Of a stretch of 64,000 nt of DNA, positions 36,365 to 48,236 are shown in pieces; the first letter of the stretch is position 1; each line of letters opens with the position of its first letter. The notes under the pieces were generated by a model. That model was not told where the DNA came from and did not search any database. It saw only the letters and a program-made list of their open reading frames with translations. This stretch comes from Climacteris rufus (lineage: Eukaryota > Chordata > Aves > Passeriformes > Climacteridae): positions 721,999 to 785,998 of the forward strand of contig VZRZ01000394.1 in NCBI GenBank assembly GCA_013398175.1, in the 5' to 3' direction. The translations under genes and the position numbers were made by a program.

Positions 36365-37923
36365 CCCCAGGAAAATCACAGCATAACTCTGATCTGGAAA
36401 ATCACTCCCAAACTTTGAATGTTAATTTCATATGACTCTTACTTTGTCCCAGTGCTGCATCTTGTAGGGTTCATCTTGCAAACCCTATCCTTAACAATCT
36501 TTAATGCCCATAACTTTAATACTCATACTCCTATAAAACATGGACAAAAGTCCATCCATTTACAGTATGATCAGGGGAAGCAACATATTTGCAAGCTAGA
36601 ATGCAGCAAACGTCTTTCCACCAGCCAGTAAAGTTGACTCAGAAAAGCAAAAAGCCTAAGAAATCTCTTGAAATCATACCTCTTGAAGGACTGCAATGCC
36701 TACTGAGAACTGTATGGGTGGTGCTAAGGCTTAGACCAACATTTGGAGTGGATGTAGAAAGATGTTCATCCCTAGCCACACCAGCTGAAACTTCACAGCA
36801 GCCTGAAGGTGTTTCCAACAAATTAAGTCATTCACAGGGACTTTGGTCTTTATCAGTTCATGTTTTATACCCCTTGACTGACTACATGGCCAATGTCACA
36901 GCCAGAGCAGAGGATGGAGCTCGTGGGCTTTCATCAATCAGGACAAGGTGGTTTCTCCTACCTTTGTTTTGACTCCCTGTTCATTTCTAGCCAATACTGG
37001 GGCTTTTTCTGAGTACCTGAGTGATTTTCTCAGTAAGATTTGTTGATTAGTGATGCCCTGCTTTATCAACTCTCATCTGTGAAGCCATGAACCACCCAGC
37101 TCATGACAGATCCTGAGGAGGAAACTGCAGCCTCTCTAACCAGCCTGAGGACCAGCAGCACAGGTATTGCTGAATGAAAGGAGCACAACCCTTGCAGAAA
37201 GCACAAGTGTAGAGCCAGTCCTCTGTACCCAGACCAACCACTGCACCTTGCCAACAGGGAGTGTGTGTAAAGTCAGGAATTATTTTACATGGGGAATGCT
37301 CGTTTGGACTGAATCTTCTGGTTTGTCTCAACTGATGTGTGGTTCACCTCAAAGTGGTCTCTAAGCACATGACCTGGGTTCCTACCAGGTAAAACCTAAC
37401 TGAAACATCATGCAGAAGCATTGCAGGAACACAGCTAATGTGCTCTGAACATTGATGGACCAGACAGTTTATGGGATGTGGTTAAAGCTTCTCTGGAGCA
37501 AATGCCTTGAAATTAGTGTATAAGAGAGGTCCTCGGCACCAACTGTTCCACTTTACAGACCTGCTGTTGTTGGGTCACACTAATTTCTAAGGAAGCATGG
37601 CCAAAGGCCTCAAACATTGTGACTCTGCCATAAAACTCACTTATTGTGTGGCAGGGTGACATTAGGAAATGGTCTGATTACAAGACAATTTTCCCCATGT
37701 ACAGAGAAGAGGATCCCATCTTTTAAAAGTCAAAACACAGATGCAATAATACAAGTAAAGTCTCTGTACTAACTCAGCCTAAGTGGCACATGAGAGATGC
37801 TTATGAGCTTAGCAAGACAAGGACCCCTGAGTCATGTGCTGGCAAATGCTAAACCATTTGTTACTGCATCTTCTCTACTCTTTTTTACCCCACTTATCAC
37901 AGAAGTGGTGAACAATTGCCCCC

Positions 37924-37947
37924 TTTTTTTTTTTTTTTTTTTTTTTT
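37924..37947. repeat. T24 homopolymer
   Basis: Uninterrupted thymine run. No recognisable retrocopy lies on either side. Confidence 0.9.
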
Positions 37948-38011
37948 GTTTGAGAAAGAAAAACAATGTAAATAAGAATGATACTAAAGAAGAAATTTAG
38001 ATATTAAAGCA

Positions 38012-38012
38012 N
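38012..38012. other. ambiguous base (N)
   Basis: The only non-ACGT symbol in the window. It marks unresolved base-calling or assembly, about 65 bp after the T24 run. Confidence 0.98.
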
Positions 38013-39340
38013 TATCCAGCATTTCAAGTTGTCAAGGACTTCCCAAAGGTTTCAGAGGTTATGTTAGACAATCAGTCTGGTTGAAGTGCTCTTAACTGAT
38101 AAACATGATAGAAAATGCTGATTTCAGTAACTGGAGAAGGATGGGCTGGTGAATAAGGCTTGGGCTAAAATATGTGATAGACAAAAGTTCATTATGGAGC
38201 TGAGGGCTCTCCTGTCCCTGACACAGCTGTGACAGCTCCATACAGTCTGTTAGGGAAGAGGGAAGCATAAACAGACCATGGACGATATACAGCATATATC
38301 AGGTATTTTCTTTGGTGAAATATACAGCAGGATGAAATTCCCTGTATTTTAAACATCTCATCTGTGCCCTTCACCTTTGTGCCTCAGCTATTTTAAAATC
38401 AGAAATTGTGGAATTAAAGTTCCCAACATTTGCTGTAGAGGAATAAGCCATCAAACGTGAAATTCCAAAATGCAGATGAAAAATATAAAATTTTTAAAAG
38501 CCCTCAAACATGACAAAACACAACCTTTCTGTTAATATGGTTTTTTAGCCAATACCATTAGGGAAGGAAAAATACTCTTGACTTTGAGCGTATGGATCTG
38601 TCACTCCATTGTAATGCAGAATTTAAATGCGCCCTTTCTCATAGGATGCTTCACCTGCCTGTGAGCTGAAGTGCAGTTAGCATATATGTGGTGTGAGACT
38701 CTGTATGGCACTTGGTAAAAGCACAACTTGAACACAATTGAGACCTGTAGAAAAATAAGAAAGGGGAAATTCAGGAGGAAAAATTCAATTTCACTCCATC
38801 TGTGGTTCAGATCTGACCCAAGGTGTCAAACAGGTTGTGTAACAGAATCCACAACAATTCAACAGACTCTCTGTAGACAGAATGGGTCCACAGTGGAGAG
38901 AGATTGAAAATTTAATTCCGTCTGCCTGTAAGAAGAAGCAAATGTCACTGAGTTAAGAAAAACAGAGAAGGGGTCGTTACTGAGGGCTCTCTGTACACGG
39001 TCAAACCTGCACCCGTCAGGATAAGAAATACAGACAGAGATGCATCAAGATCTTTCCTTTCCTCTGAGTAAGAACATGTTCTATAAACAAATGTGCAGCA
39101 CGTTGCATATACTGTTTATTTTAGATCCTGTCAGTTTTCTTACCACAAGCCCCTGCTTTCTTGTGGCTTTTAATGATGCCTTTTGTAAATTGCTTGGATG
39201 CCCTCTCCCAGGCTGAGCAGCTGCAGCAGGTTGGTTGACTCCCCGCCCCCAAGAATTGGGAAACAGAAGATGTGCCATTGTGGGGAGAGCATAATCCATG
39301 TGGGATTTCAGAGTGCCTCCTAGCAGTGCATCAGACAATC

Positions 39341-39740
39341 ACAGAATGGTTTGGGTTAGAAAGGACGTTTAAATATAATTTTGTTCTAACCCCTCATGGG
39401 CACAGAACCTTCCACTAGACCAGGTTGCTCAAAGCCCTGTCCAAGATGGCCTTGAACACTTCCAGTGAAGGGGCATCCATCAGCTTCTCTAGGCAGCCTG
39501 TGCCAGGGCCTCACCACTCTCACAGTAATGAATTTCTTTCTAACATCTAATCTAAACCTGCCCTCTTCCAGTTTAGAGCCATCCTCTTTCAGTTTAAAGC
39601 CATTCCCCCTTTTCCTGTCACTACATGCCTTTGCCGAAAGTCCCTCTCCAGCTCCCTTGTGGACCCCCTTCAGGTACTGGAAGGTGCTCCAAGGTCTCCC
39701 TGAAGCCTTCTCTTCTCCAGGCATCCTCAGCCCAGCTCTG
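39341..39740 (-). repeat. CR1 LINE, 5'-truncated 3' end, minus strand
   Basis: This is the reverse orientation of an avian CR1 3' end: 'cacagaatggtttgggttag' at the low-coordinate terminus, then 'ttccactagaccaggttgct', 'cttgaacacttccagtgaag', 'cctgtgccagggcctcacca' and 'ctaatctaaacctgccctct'. The element therefore reads right to left. Its 5' part is missing from about 39740. Within it, 39562-39603 is a 21-bp in-frame tandem duplication absent from the CR1 form I know. The 167-codon minus-strand frame at 39386-39889 is mostly this repeat and is not a host gene. Confidence 0.95.
39562..39603 (-). repeat. 21-bp tandem duplication inside CR1
   Basis: The two 21-bp units (starting CCTCTTCCAG at 39562 and CCTCTTTCAG at 39583) differ at two bases and duplicate a block found once in the usual CR1 3' region. 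It keeps the reading frame, adding seven codons, which is probably incidental in a dead copy. Confidence 0.8.
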
Positions 39741-42593
39741 GACATCTGTATCTCCAGAAGAGCTGTATCCATATCCAAACCAGAGCCCCAGCCAGGGACC
39801 CCAAAGAGCAAACTACCCAGAGGAAAATCAAATACCAAATGCAGGGGCAGGAGGCTGAGCTGGCTCCACCACCAGCCCAGCACAGGCACCCAATTGCAGC
39901 AGCCTGTACCTCCCTCTGGAGACGTCCAGAGGCACTTCCCTCCCTTTGTCAGCCCATGGCACAGGGATTCTCAGCCTCACCTCCCAGAACTGGGTTGCTA
40001 GGCACTTAAATTATAGATACAAATTGGGGCCTTAAATTAGGCAGGCTCAATCCCACACCTGGTACTTATATATTATGAAACAGCCTTTCATTATACGGTC
40101 ATGTATTTTCTTTTTTTTATCCCCAAAGGACTGTTGCTTCATTTAGGATGCGGGATGGTCAGTCACTGAGGGTGAATCCTGGCTGAGTAACTTAGGAGGG
40201 TGATGCCCATAGACTTACTGAGTCTGGGAAGTGTGCTGAAAGCATGGCAGAAAGCTACAGGTAGAAAAAGGGCTCCTGTGTTAAACAAGCTCAAAATTGA
40301 GATTTTTTTTTTCATGCCATGCCAGGATGGAGAGAAAAGTCCATGAAAAGTGCTGCTGTCTGGTAATTCAAACACTGCTTCCTTCCCCTAAAAGCAGCAA
40401 TCACTATTTCACTATAAGTTTGGATTTTAATTTTGCTGGTAATGTAGAAAAATTTCAAAAAAAAAAAACAAAAATCAGCTCACAATGCAAAAAAATTGCT
40501 CATCTGAAAATTTCACCAATGGTTATTTCGGCCATTTACATATTCCCTCAGCCCCCTCTGAATGTGGAAACCTCTCAACATTGTCTTTTTCCTACAAAAT
40601 CTTCATTTTCACTAACCATCATTTTCCTGACCATGACACACTTTCTCACTGCTGTTAAGTGTTCCTGGTCAGGTCTTGTTGGATACCCTGTGAGTGATCT
40701 GGATGCAGCCCCTTCCTCTGTCACTGCCTTCCTGCATGGCACAGGGCACCCCAATTACTCTGCAGCTCTCCTACAGTTTGAGCTTTCCTCTTTCTCCAGG
40801 CTAAAATCAAAAAGAAATCCTGGAATTTGATCTGGCATAATACTGAGTACTGAAGTCTGTCTTAGTAGTGCTTCAAGTACATACTGTGTTGTGTAATACT
40901 TTGAAAAATCAAGTTCTAGGTGTTTCCAATAATGTAGCTAAATTGAGTGGACATTTTTTACCTTAAACTCTCTTGTACTGCAGCTCCTCATCTGTAAAAT
41001 GGTGGTAAAAGCATCTTCTCTTCCCACAGAGGTGTTTATAAAACTGACATTTGTGAAGGTCCCTGATAATATATAGTAGGAAGAACGTTAAAAGCACCCG
41101 TGAGGCAATTTATAATCCTGCCTTCAAAGCAGTATTTCAATAGTACTCAGTAATAGTGTGCAGCACTTTATACATGGTTTTTTTGGTTGCAATTCATATT
41201 TGATTTTTTGGTGTCAGTCAAACAAGAAAGTATAAAAGTTTTTCTCAGTGACATCTTTCTATATTCAAATGAGAACCAAACTAGCAAGGAAATGACATGA
41301 TTCTAATTATGCTTTGTGCATATAAATCAGCTGTGAAATAATTTGAAACTCTTGTGTGTTTGGGATCTTTATCAATGAGGCAGAATAATTACCAACAAAC
41401 CTCCATTAAGCCTCACTTTAAAAAGAACTGGTTATTAAATATGAACACAATTCTGCACTTCAAAGTCAAAATGACTCCCCAGTGGACTGGGCAGATATCA
41501 AGGCTTGTATGCATCAATGTGCATATCTCCAAAAAAATTAAATTATAATTATTTTGTGTTTAAAATAGGACTTCCCCCCTTTACCTTTTATGAGGGCAAG
41601 AGATTGCTGTGACCTAGAAACAAAGTTAAGCTTGATCAAATGCAACATGGCAGTCAAATAGCCAGTCTAAATGCAATGTCAATAAACATAAAACAAGCAT
41701 TGATACAATTCTCAATAATGCAGACTCTCAATAAGCATGGAATAGTTTATTCTCCCAAGTAGCAAACCATGTATAGATCAAGCAGTAAAAGACATCAGTT
41801 TCTCTCTTCGATCTGGTCCAGCGAACACCAATAATAGATCTTGCAAGACAGGCTGAAAAAAGTCTATTGCTGAACATCAGCAATGAAATGTTAAATTAAA
41901 AGTTCCCATAAACAGATCTGGAAGCTAAATAATGACCTCTTGCAGAGCTCTGTTCAACAAAGAAACTCACTACCCTTTTCAAATAAGGCAAATAACCTGC
42001 ACCTGATTTTACACTTGATGGAACAAGTACTTGGGGGTGAAACCACCTGCCCCAGTTTGGTCAGGGAGACCCCTCGCTGCTGTACATTTCTATTTGCAAG
42101 TGCTGGCCACAATCCACCTTCTGGGGTGACCCACAGTGTCCCCACACAGTGACATGTGCCCATCAGCGCTGGGAGGCACTGCAAGACCTGCTCCCACGGA
42201 TTATCTGTGGACACATGGAATGAGGCACCAGGCAGAAGTTTTAATGGTGTTTTAACCTGATTCCCTCCAAAGGTCTAATAATTAGTCACCCATTTTTTAA
42301 GGTGAGCAACAGACCCCCCCCTAAAGCAGTGCAGCTGAAGGGGCAAGTCTTGTTCCTGCCTTTGAGAAGGGACAGTCCCCCTGGTTTCTCCAGGTAGGTT
42401 GTCCCCACACTTGCAGCAGCAGCAACAAGGATGGGCTCTGCAGAGGACTTTGCTGCCCTGGAAAAGCAAAGCTACAGGTGCAGGACACACGTTGCTTCTG
42501 CAGGAATATCAGAGGGAGGACCTATGTGTGTTCCTGGCTCAGAGAGCTGGCATTCCTCTGGGAAGGCGCTGCCACAGCTCCCTCTGCGGGCCC
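39741..42593. other. non-coding stretch, no gene recognised
   Basis: No gene is recognised. The frame at 40297-40830 (plus, 177 codons) is the longest outside repeats but has no domain, is lysine- and serine-rich at random, and spans an A12 run near 40460. I regard it as chance. 39741-40000 is GC-richer than its surroundings and may hold an extension of the CR1 or another repeat. Confidence 0.5.
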
Positions 42594-42606
42594 TGCCCTC
42601 TGATGG
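42594..42606 (-). promoter_or_regulatory. possible CTCF core site
   Basis: The minus strand reads CCATCAGAGGGCA, which fits the CTCF core CCASYAGRKGGCR at all but one position (T for S). A single motif match in 64 kb is weak evidence. The adjacent hairpin at 42625-42660 is noted only as context. Confidence 0.25.
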
Positions 42607-42624
42607 CTAAAAACATCCTCACTT

Positions 42625-42660
42625 CTCAGCCTCCACATCCAGAAGCAGAGGGAGGCTGAG
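42625..42660. repeat. 10-bp perfect inverted repeat (hairpin)
   Basis: CTCAGCCTCC (42625-42634) and GGAGGCTGAG (42651-42660) are perfect reverse complements around a 16-nt loop. The right side continues into purine-rich sequence where GTGTGGGGGTTCAT-like text repeats (about 42685-42724). Confidence 0.75.
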
Positions 42661-43735
42661 CAGGGGTGGAGAGGATGCTGGATGTGGGGGTTCATAGGCA
42701 GACAGGGAGGGTGTGGGGGTTCATGCATGCAGATGTCCCTGGGATAGTAAGGTTGAAGGACAATAACATTTGCTCTTGTGAGGTTCTAGGATTTATCACT
42801 TGGTGAGGAATAGACAGCCCACTTTCAGGTTGGAATCTCTGTTTATAGGGAGCAGAGAAAGGTGACTTGAAAAAATGTTTAACTCTTCCACTTGACTTAT
42901 TCCCCAAGTAATTAATCAGCGTCCTTCTCCTCAGTGGAGCAGTTTGATCCTTCCTGGCCAGCTGGGGAGGGAGTTGTCACATCTTGGTGCTGGAAGACTT
43001 GGGTCAAATCCAGCCCTTGTTCCAAACACAAACCGTGCTGCACATTCGGGAATCGGTGTTTCACAGCACACCTGGGGGCTCCCCAGCAAACCCAACTCAT
43101 TGTGTCACCTTACTGGGCCCTTCTCTGTGCCACAACCATCTCCTGCTCTCATCTGCAATGGTGAGTTTCAGATGAGCCCCTGTATTGCAGCTGGATGTTT
43201 GCTCCAGTTCCCAGCGAGGGGAAGTCTCCCCAAAAACACCTTGGGGTGTTTTCAGAGGCCAACCAGCATGGATAGCTGCAAACAGGGTTTCTCACCAGAA
43301 CTGGCTGGATGTTAAAAAGAAGATTATAACACTGGAACCTTTTTCCCATGAGATTATTGCTCAGCTCTGATAATAAAAACATGCCTGATTGCCCACAGTG
43401 GAGTTACTCTTACACAAAACAGCATGCTCATGCTTCCTATGGAAATGAACATAACTATTGTAAAGAAGGAAAATGGAATCAGTGATAGACGTGTATTTAA
43501 AATCAAATACAAGTGCACATTAACACTTCATTGTAGGCAAACTCCACCTTATATTCCCCAGACATCCCTTCATGTCCATTTGAAGGGATGGGAGAAAGAC
43601 AGAACACATTGTCAAGCTAAAGCCACCAGAGCCAGATGTCGTTTTTCTGCTGCAGTGTGTTGTGAGCACCAGAGGAATCCAAGCTGGTCCCATTCTCTTT
43701 ACATCAAACTGTCTCCCACTGCTGTGGAGAGAAAC
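42661..43735. other. non-coding stretch, no gene recognised
   Basis: Several overlapping frames of 60-128 codons in multiple phases (42912-43315, 43424-43810) resemble nothing known. No CpG island or recognised repeat. Confidence 0.5.
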
Positions 43736-44010
43736 TTCCTGTGCAGACACGCTCCGCAGCCTCCCACAGCACTGACAGCTCTGCCACTGACCGTGGCCCC
43801 ACTCCTGTGACACATGCCAGCTCCCCAGCCAACCCAGCAGACGAAAAGGGATTTGGAGCAGACAGCCTCAAACAGTCTCCTGCCCCAGGCACCCTCACCC
43901 GGCACGGGGATGCCGGGTCTCCCGAGGACACGGATGCTGGCTCAGCCTCTCCTGCTGCGACACACACTGGCCTCACACAGGGCTTCCTGCAAGTCCACAT
44001 GTCATCATGA
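43736..44010 (+). other. GC-rich open segment, 89 codons, unproven
   Basis: The plus frame 43741-44010 (QTRSAASHSTDSSATDRGPT...) is rich in Ser, Thr, Ala, Pro and Gly, like a disordered region. It has no ATG at its start. The opposite strand is also open (43704-44000), which suggests base composition rather than coding. CpG is raised compared with the flanks. It could be an exon of an unknown transcript or chance. Confidence 0.15.
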
Positions 44011-44018
44011 AAACTCTG

Positions 44019-44060
44019 CTTTAAGAACTTTAAGTTCAGCTTTAAGGACTTTCAGTTCAG
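44019..44060. repeat. 21-bp imperfect tandem duplication
   Basis: CTTTAAGAACTTTAAGTTCAG is a 21-bp unit followed at once by a copy differing at two bases (44040-44060). It sits just after the GC-rich open segment. Confidence 0.85.
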
Positions 44061-45641
44061 AGGTCTCTTAACACTCCTAGTGCAAAGGAGGTCTTGCTGC
44101 TCTGGCACTTGCAACACTTCCATTTCAAGCACTTAATTTCATTACTGAACCTAGCCCAAGGGTCTTCTCGTCTGTATTCTCTGCCTTGCAAGAATTGATC
44201 TGAGATCTACCTTCCTATCTTCAAGTAAATGTAATTGAGGTTTGAAACAACCAGGTTTAGCCTATTTAGAAGCATTAATGTTCTGTGAGGATGGAGGCTC
44301 CATTACTTTAACATCCCGCGGCTGAAATTCCCTTGTAGCTGTTTATTGACCTATAAAGATGTGACATAAATGCATCCTTGACATGAAGAAAATGGTAAGG
44401 CAGGTATGACATTTCTCCCCGAGGCTGCTACTGCAACTTGAATTATCTTATCTGCAGGAAAAGTGGCTACAGAAACCTAATCACTGCTTCATTTACTTAT
44501 AGCCAGCCAAAACCAGACCACTCAGCAACTGTACCTGGCACCCTGTCCCTGAACACTCCCCCAACAAGGGCTGGAAGTGATTATCAGATGTGTTAACAAC
44601 TTTTGCACCAGTAAGAAGGGAATAATCAGGTTGCATGGTCATTTCTGACAAACTGGTGTAATTTTCTAACCAAGAAATGCTGCTAGAAAATAAAACGTTT
44701 GGGGGAAAAAACCCACACAACCACTACCATCAAACCTACTGGCCCTAAAAGGTCAACAATATTTCTTTTGGTGCTGAATTAACTTGCAGTCTAATACACC
44801 ACAGAAGCCCTGACATGAATGTAGAGATTATATTGATCAGCCAAATTGGAAAGGGCAATAGAAACAGTGGAATTAACATTTGGGCAGTAGTTAAAGCAAA
44901 GAGCTGTAGGAGAAAACAGAGACATAGAGACACGCTCCCTCCCCCTTACATATCCCTCTTCTAATTACATTTAGTTAATCCGTTCAATTAACATTGATGA
45001 ATTTTATGATGAAAAGCATAATGAATCCATTAAACACAAAACAAGTATTGGCATAAATCCTTTTCACCCCAGGAAGTGAATTATATCAGAAGAGCTAGAG
45101 TAATTTACTAATAAAGTGATCTAATGATGGAAAGGAGCCATTCATTTTGTGGCCAGTTAAGATCCAGGCTGGCAGGGGCTGGATCCTCTGGATCAGATGG
45201 TGATGCTGAAGAACTTACTCCACTCCCAAGATGCAGCAATTGGAAGCAGAATTGGGCCAACATCACATGTCACTCGCTGCTACCTAATAATAATGTTACA
45301 CTGACTCTGTCGGGATTTTTCATCTCCCCGCTCCTGCTAGACTCTTCTATAAAAAGCCAATTTGTTAAGCAGTTAGTCACTGCTTTATAATTCATAGACT
45401 CACGAAAGTTTTAATGAGAAACCACAAAGGCAGTAAGAGGGAAGTAGGGGCTGAGACCACTATTTATAAGCCAGCAAATACCCTGCTAGAACAGGCTCAT
45501 CTTGTGACGTGTGCATTACATTTCTATCGTGTGCACGCTAAATTTATATGTCATGCATTCCCTTAACAAGGCTATTCATACAACCATGATAAATAGGGCC
45601 ATAATCTGTGGCGATTTCCATCCTTCTGTATGCCAGCAGAA
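44061..45641. other. non-coding stretch, possible regulatory DNA
   Basis: No gene is recognised. 44160-44460 and 44940-45120 are rich in TAAT and ATTA homeodomain cores and free of simple repeats, the usual look of conserved non-coding DNA in developmental loci. TGACGTGT (CREB-like) is at 45505-45512. The conservation is inference from appearance only. Confidence 0.4.
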
Positions 45642-45670
45642 GTCTCTTAGCAACCGTTGTTAGGGGCAAC
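45642..45670. promoter_or_regulatory. two adjacent RFX X-box-like sites
   Basis: Site 1 (45642-45654) is GTCTCT-T-AGCAAC: the right half is a perfect RGYAAC and the left half matches 4 of 6 positions. Site 2 (45656-45670) is GTTGTTAGGGGCAAC. Read on minus it is GTTGCC-CCT-AACAAC, which fits the X-box consensus at all but one fixed position with a 3-nt spacer. One base separates the sites. Identical TGACGTGT motifs lie on both sides (45505-45512, 45892-45899). The motifs are visible; binding is inferred. Confidence 0.45.
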
Positions 45671-47984
45671 GCCAGCATCCAGCATCTTTTCCTGGAATTC
45701 AGAGGCAGCCGAGCTTCCACCGGCTTACAATGGAGGCTCCAGCTATACCTCAGAGAAAACAGAGCCTCCCTTCCCCCTCCCACAAATCCATGCTATGAGA
45801 GACACTCATTGCACAGAGCAGGAGGCTCGGCAATTATTAAAAATTATCAATTTAGCACAATCCAAGTGGCCATTCTGGGCGTGACGTGTATCTCTTCCCC
45901 TTTCCCACTGCAGGGCTATTAGCCTGTTTTCCAAGATCCCAACAGCCTTGTCCTCTCCCCAGCCTGCTTAAAATGCACGGCAACATCTTTAAATGAGGCT
46001 AGGGAACCTCTGTAATGTGCTACAAAGAAATCCCTTTACTAGTCCCCTGTTGAGATATGTCATGGATGCACTTCCAGAGCCATGTGCCGTGTGTCTGCCT
46101 GTAAAGCACAGCCATGATCTTAATGCTCCTTTAATATTTTATTCCGACTGTAGCCTAACACCATCCTCTAATTGCTGAGCATCCCCCACAAGAGGAGTTG
46201 CTACAATTCATCTGTTTTTTCAGGATGCCATTTTTATTTTCAGTGGCAACACAGACAGTCCTTCTGAACCAGGACTCTACAGATCATGCCAGAATGCTGA
46301 AGGGTCTTCTGGATTAAAAGAGAAAAAAATGAATAGGGTAAAGTCTAACCAAAAAAGTGATGGGGGGTTTATGCCAATCAAGCCAAAGTGTGTTTTGAGC
46401 ACCGCCAGCTTTAATGATGACATCTGTGATATGGGCTGAGAAGGGCATTGGGCTGCCTCTTCCCTGGGGATTATATGAATATTTCATCTCAAATCAATTA
46501 CTGAGTTGCTATTCCCACTGCTCCCCTTAAGGCTGTCAGCCAACTCACTTTAAACCTCCTATTCTGAGGCAGTTGACATCTCAGCCTTAAAGCAAATCCA
46601 AAAACCACACACACAAAGCCCTCTCTGGTCTGAAATTTGTCAGCAGGAGGCCTTACCCTGAAATGACATCATAATGTTTCAATGAATGGAAAACTTCTCT
46701 TCTTTTAACAAATTCTCAGCAATTTTCATGTACCTTTTCCCTCATTTGCATTTAAATTACTTCATTAGGTACTGTGCTGTTTTCCTTGTGTTGTATTTGT
46801 CTTCCAGGAATAATTTCTTCCCTTTCTCTTTCAAACTTGCAAATTTGGCAAGTTTCACCCAAGCCCCGTGTTGGAGCAATATTTAGATTCAAACCAAAGG
46901 AGTAAGGACCACCAAAGTTGTGGGCAGCACTCTCTTCATTGTAAGCACTTGCATAGCTGTCAGATCAGTACAAGAGATGAAATATTATTTGCCATAATAC
47001 TTAGGCACTGCTGGTTTATTTATGGATCTTATGTCAGACTTAGATTTGAATTTCCTTGTTTACCCTAGAGTTGAATCATTGCCTTGTTGCTCCCTCCCAT
47101 GAGAACTGGTCAGGAATTTCAAGCTAGTATTTGCCAGACAAGGAATGATTCTGCTCTGCTTGGAATTAGCATCACCTGCTCAACCTCGTTTGATAAGATA
47201 TCCTTCTGTATCTCTCAGCCTTCAGTCCTTAGGATCAGATCCTTAGGATACAGCAGTGAACCTAAAATCCCCTATTCATGCCTTTCAGACACTTTTGGCA
47301 AAGAAAATTTCGCAACTGATTTTAGAGCTCTCTAACACAGACAATGTAGACTAACCCTGATCCAGTTCCTTGACCCTTCCTCATAGTCAATGAAACAAAT
47401 GAGAGTCACCATTCACCCTTGGAATGAGTTGAATTTAAAGGGAGATGATGGGGCCTTTTGACATTCAGGTGTCAAAATTTAGACAAAACTCTCCACCTTT
47501 ACTGCTCAGAGGAAAAGTAAGACTGTGAAGCAGAAGAAGAAAAAAAATTCAGCTGTATTGTGATGTTCTATAAGCAATTTAACGTTAGACACAGCCATCT
47601 GGAAAATGGCAAGTCCTTCTTTTCTTACAGTGTTTTGCTTGCCTTTAAGAATCCCAGCTCTTTTGGGATGTCTGTGTACAGCCCCCATCCCTGGACAGAT
47701 TTCCCCATAATGCTCACACATACCCTTGGGCTGAGCTCAGCCCCTCAAAGTAATAGGGGCTTCCCCCTGTGCGAAGGAGGGCAAGGAATTACCCCAAAAA
47801 ACCCATATTGCTTCAGGAGGATACTAAAAAACATCAAAGTGTGAGGTGATGGGAAAAGCAGCTGCAGTGCATTAACTTCTTAACTCCTGAACACCATGAG
47901 CAAATGAAAAGAGCAGGGAAAAGCATAGTCTTCACTTCAGAGTGACTCCTTGCTTGGTTATTTATGGGGTGATCACAGATCTGC
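45671..47984. other. non-coding stretch, no gene recognised
   Basis: No supported gene. The 104-codon plus frame at 45608-45922 covers the X-box pair and resembles nothing known. An acceptor-like pyrimidine run ends at about 45914 without an evident exon. TCCTTAGGAT is duplicated within 47225-47250. Confidence 0.5.
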
Positions 47985-48236
47985 TCAGCTGTTGCAGTGC
48001 CTCTGGGGGTAGCTGACGGCCCCGCCGTGCTGGAGCCGCGGGGTCTGGGCCCTCCTCCCCACCCACGCCGATGCAGCCGGGGGTGGCAAGCCCCAGGCCA
48101 CCGCAGATGTTCTGGCGCCCCTGTCAGTCACTGTAATCCTCTGCAGCGATTGGCTCTCTCCCGACTGCCCTCCCCTTGCTTCCGTGATATAACAGACACC
48201 CCCGACAGCCATTTTGTCTTTATCCGCACCCTCCAT
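47985..48236 (-). other. 83-codon ORF, strong Kozak, in CpG-rich patch
   Basis: The minus strand has GCCATGG (ATG at 48236-48234), the optimal vertebrate start context, followed by 83 codons (MEGADKDKMAVGGVCYITEA...) to a TGA at 47987-47985. The frame lies in a CpG-rich patch. The translation is arginine-, alanine- and glycine-rich, with no recognised domain. A donor-like GTGGGT lies inside, so it could be a first coding exon. Against this, a short GC-rich frame with a good Kozak can arise by chance, and I see no conserved motif. Confidence 0.2.

Larger units (their letters stand above)
31694..39340. other. non-coding stretch, no gene recognised
   Basis: No gene is recognised in 7.6 kb. Contents are an AAC/GAAA-rich purine stretch (about 32622-32655), a short AC tract (35421-35430), T20 followed by CCCCAG (36345-36370), T24 (37924-37947), and the ambiguous base at 38012. 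The CpG-bearing text right of 31694 (GGGGCGCACTAGTCCGAGG) is discussed as a weak finding. Confidence 0.55.

Noticed and set aside
36345..36400. Near-perfect splice acceptor formed by T20 and CCCCAG
   Set aside because: Homopolymer artefact. The sequence after it has early stops and no donor.
39386..39889. 167-codon minus-strand frame and 178-codon plus-strand frame (39465-40001)
   Set aside because: Both are dominated by the CR1 3' end, so they are repeat readings and not host genes.
40297..40830. 177-codon plus frame
   Set aside because: No domain, no splice or promoter context, and composition like non-coding DNA. A chance ORF is the simpler explanation.
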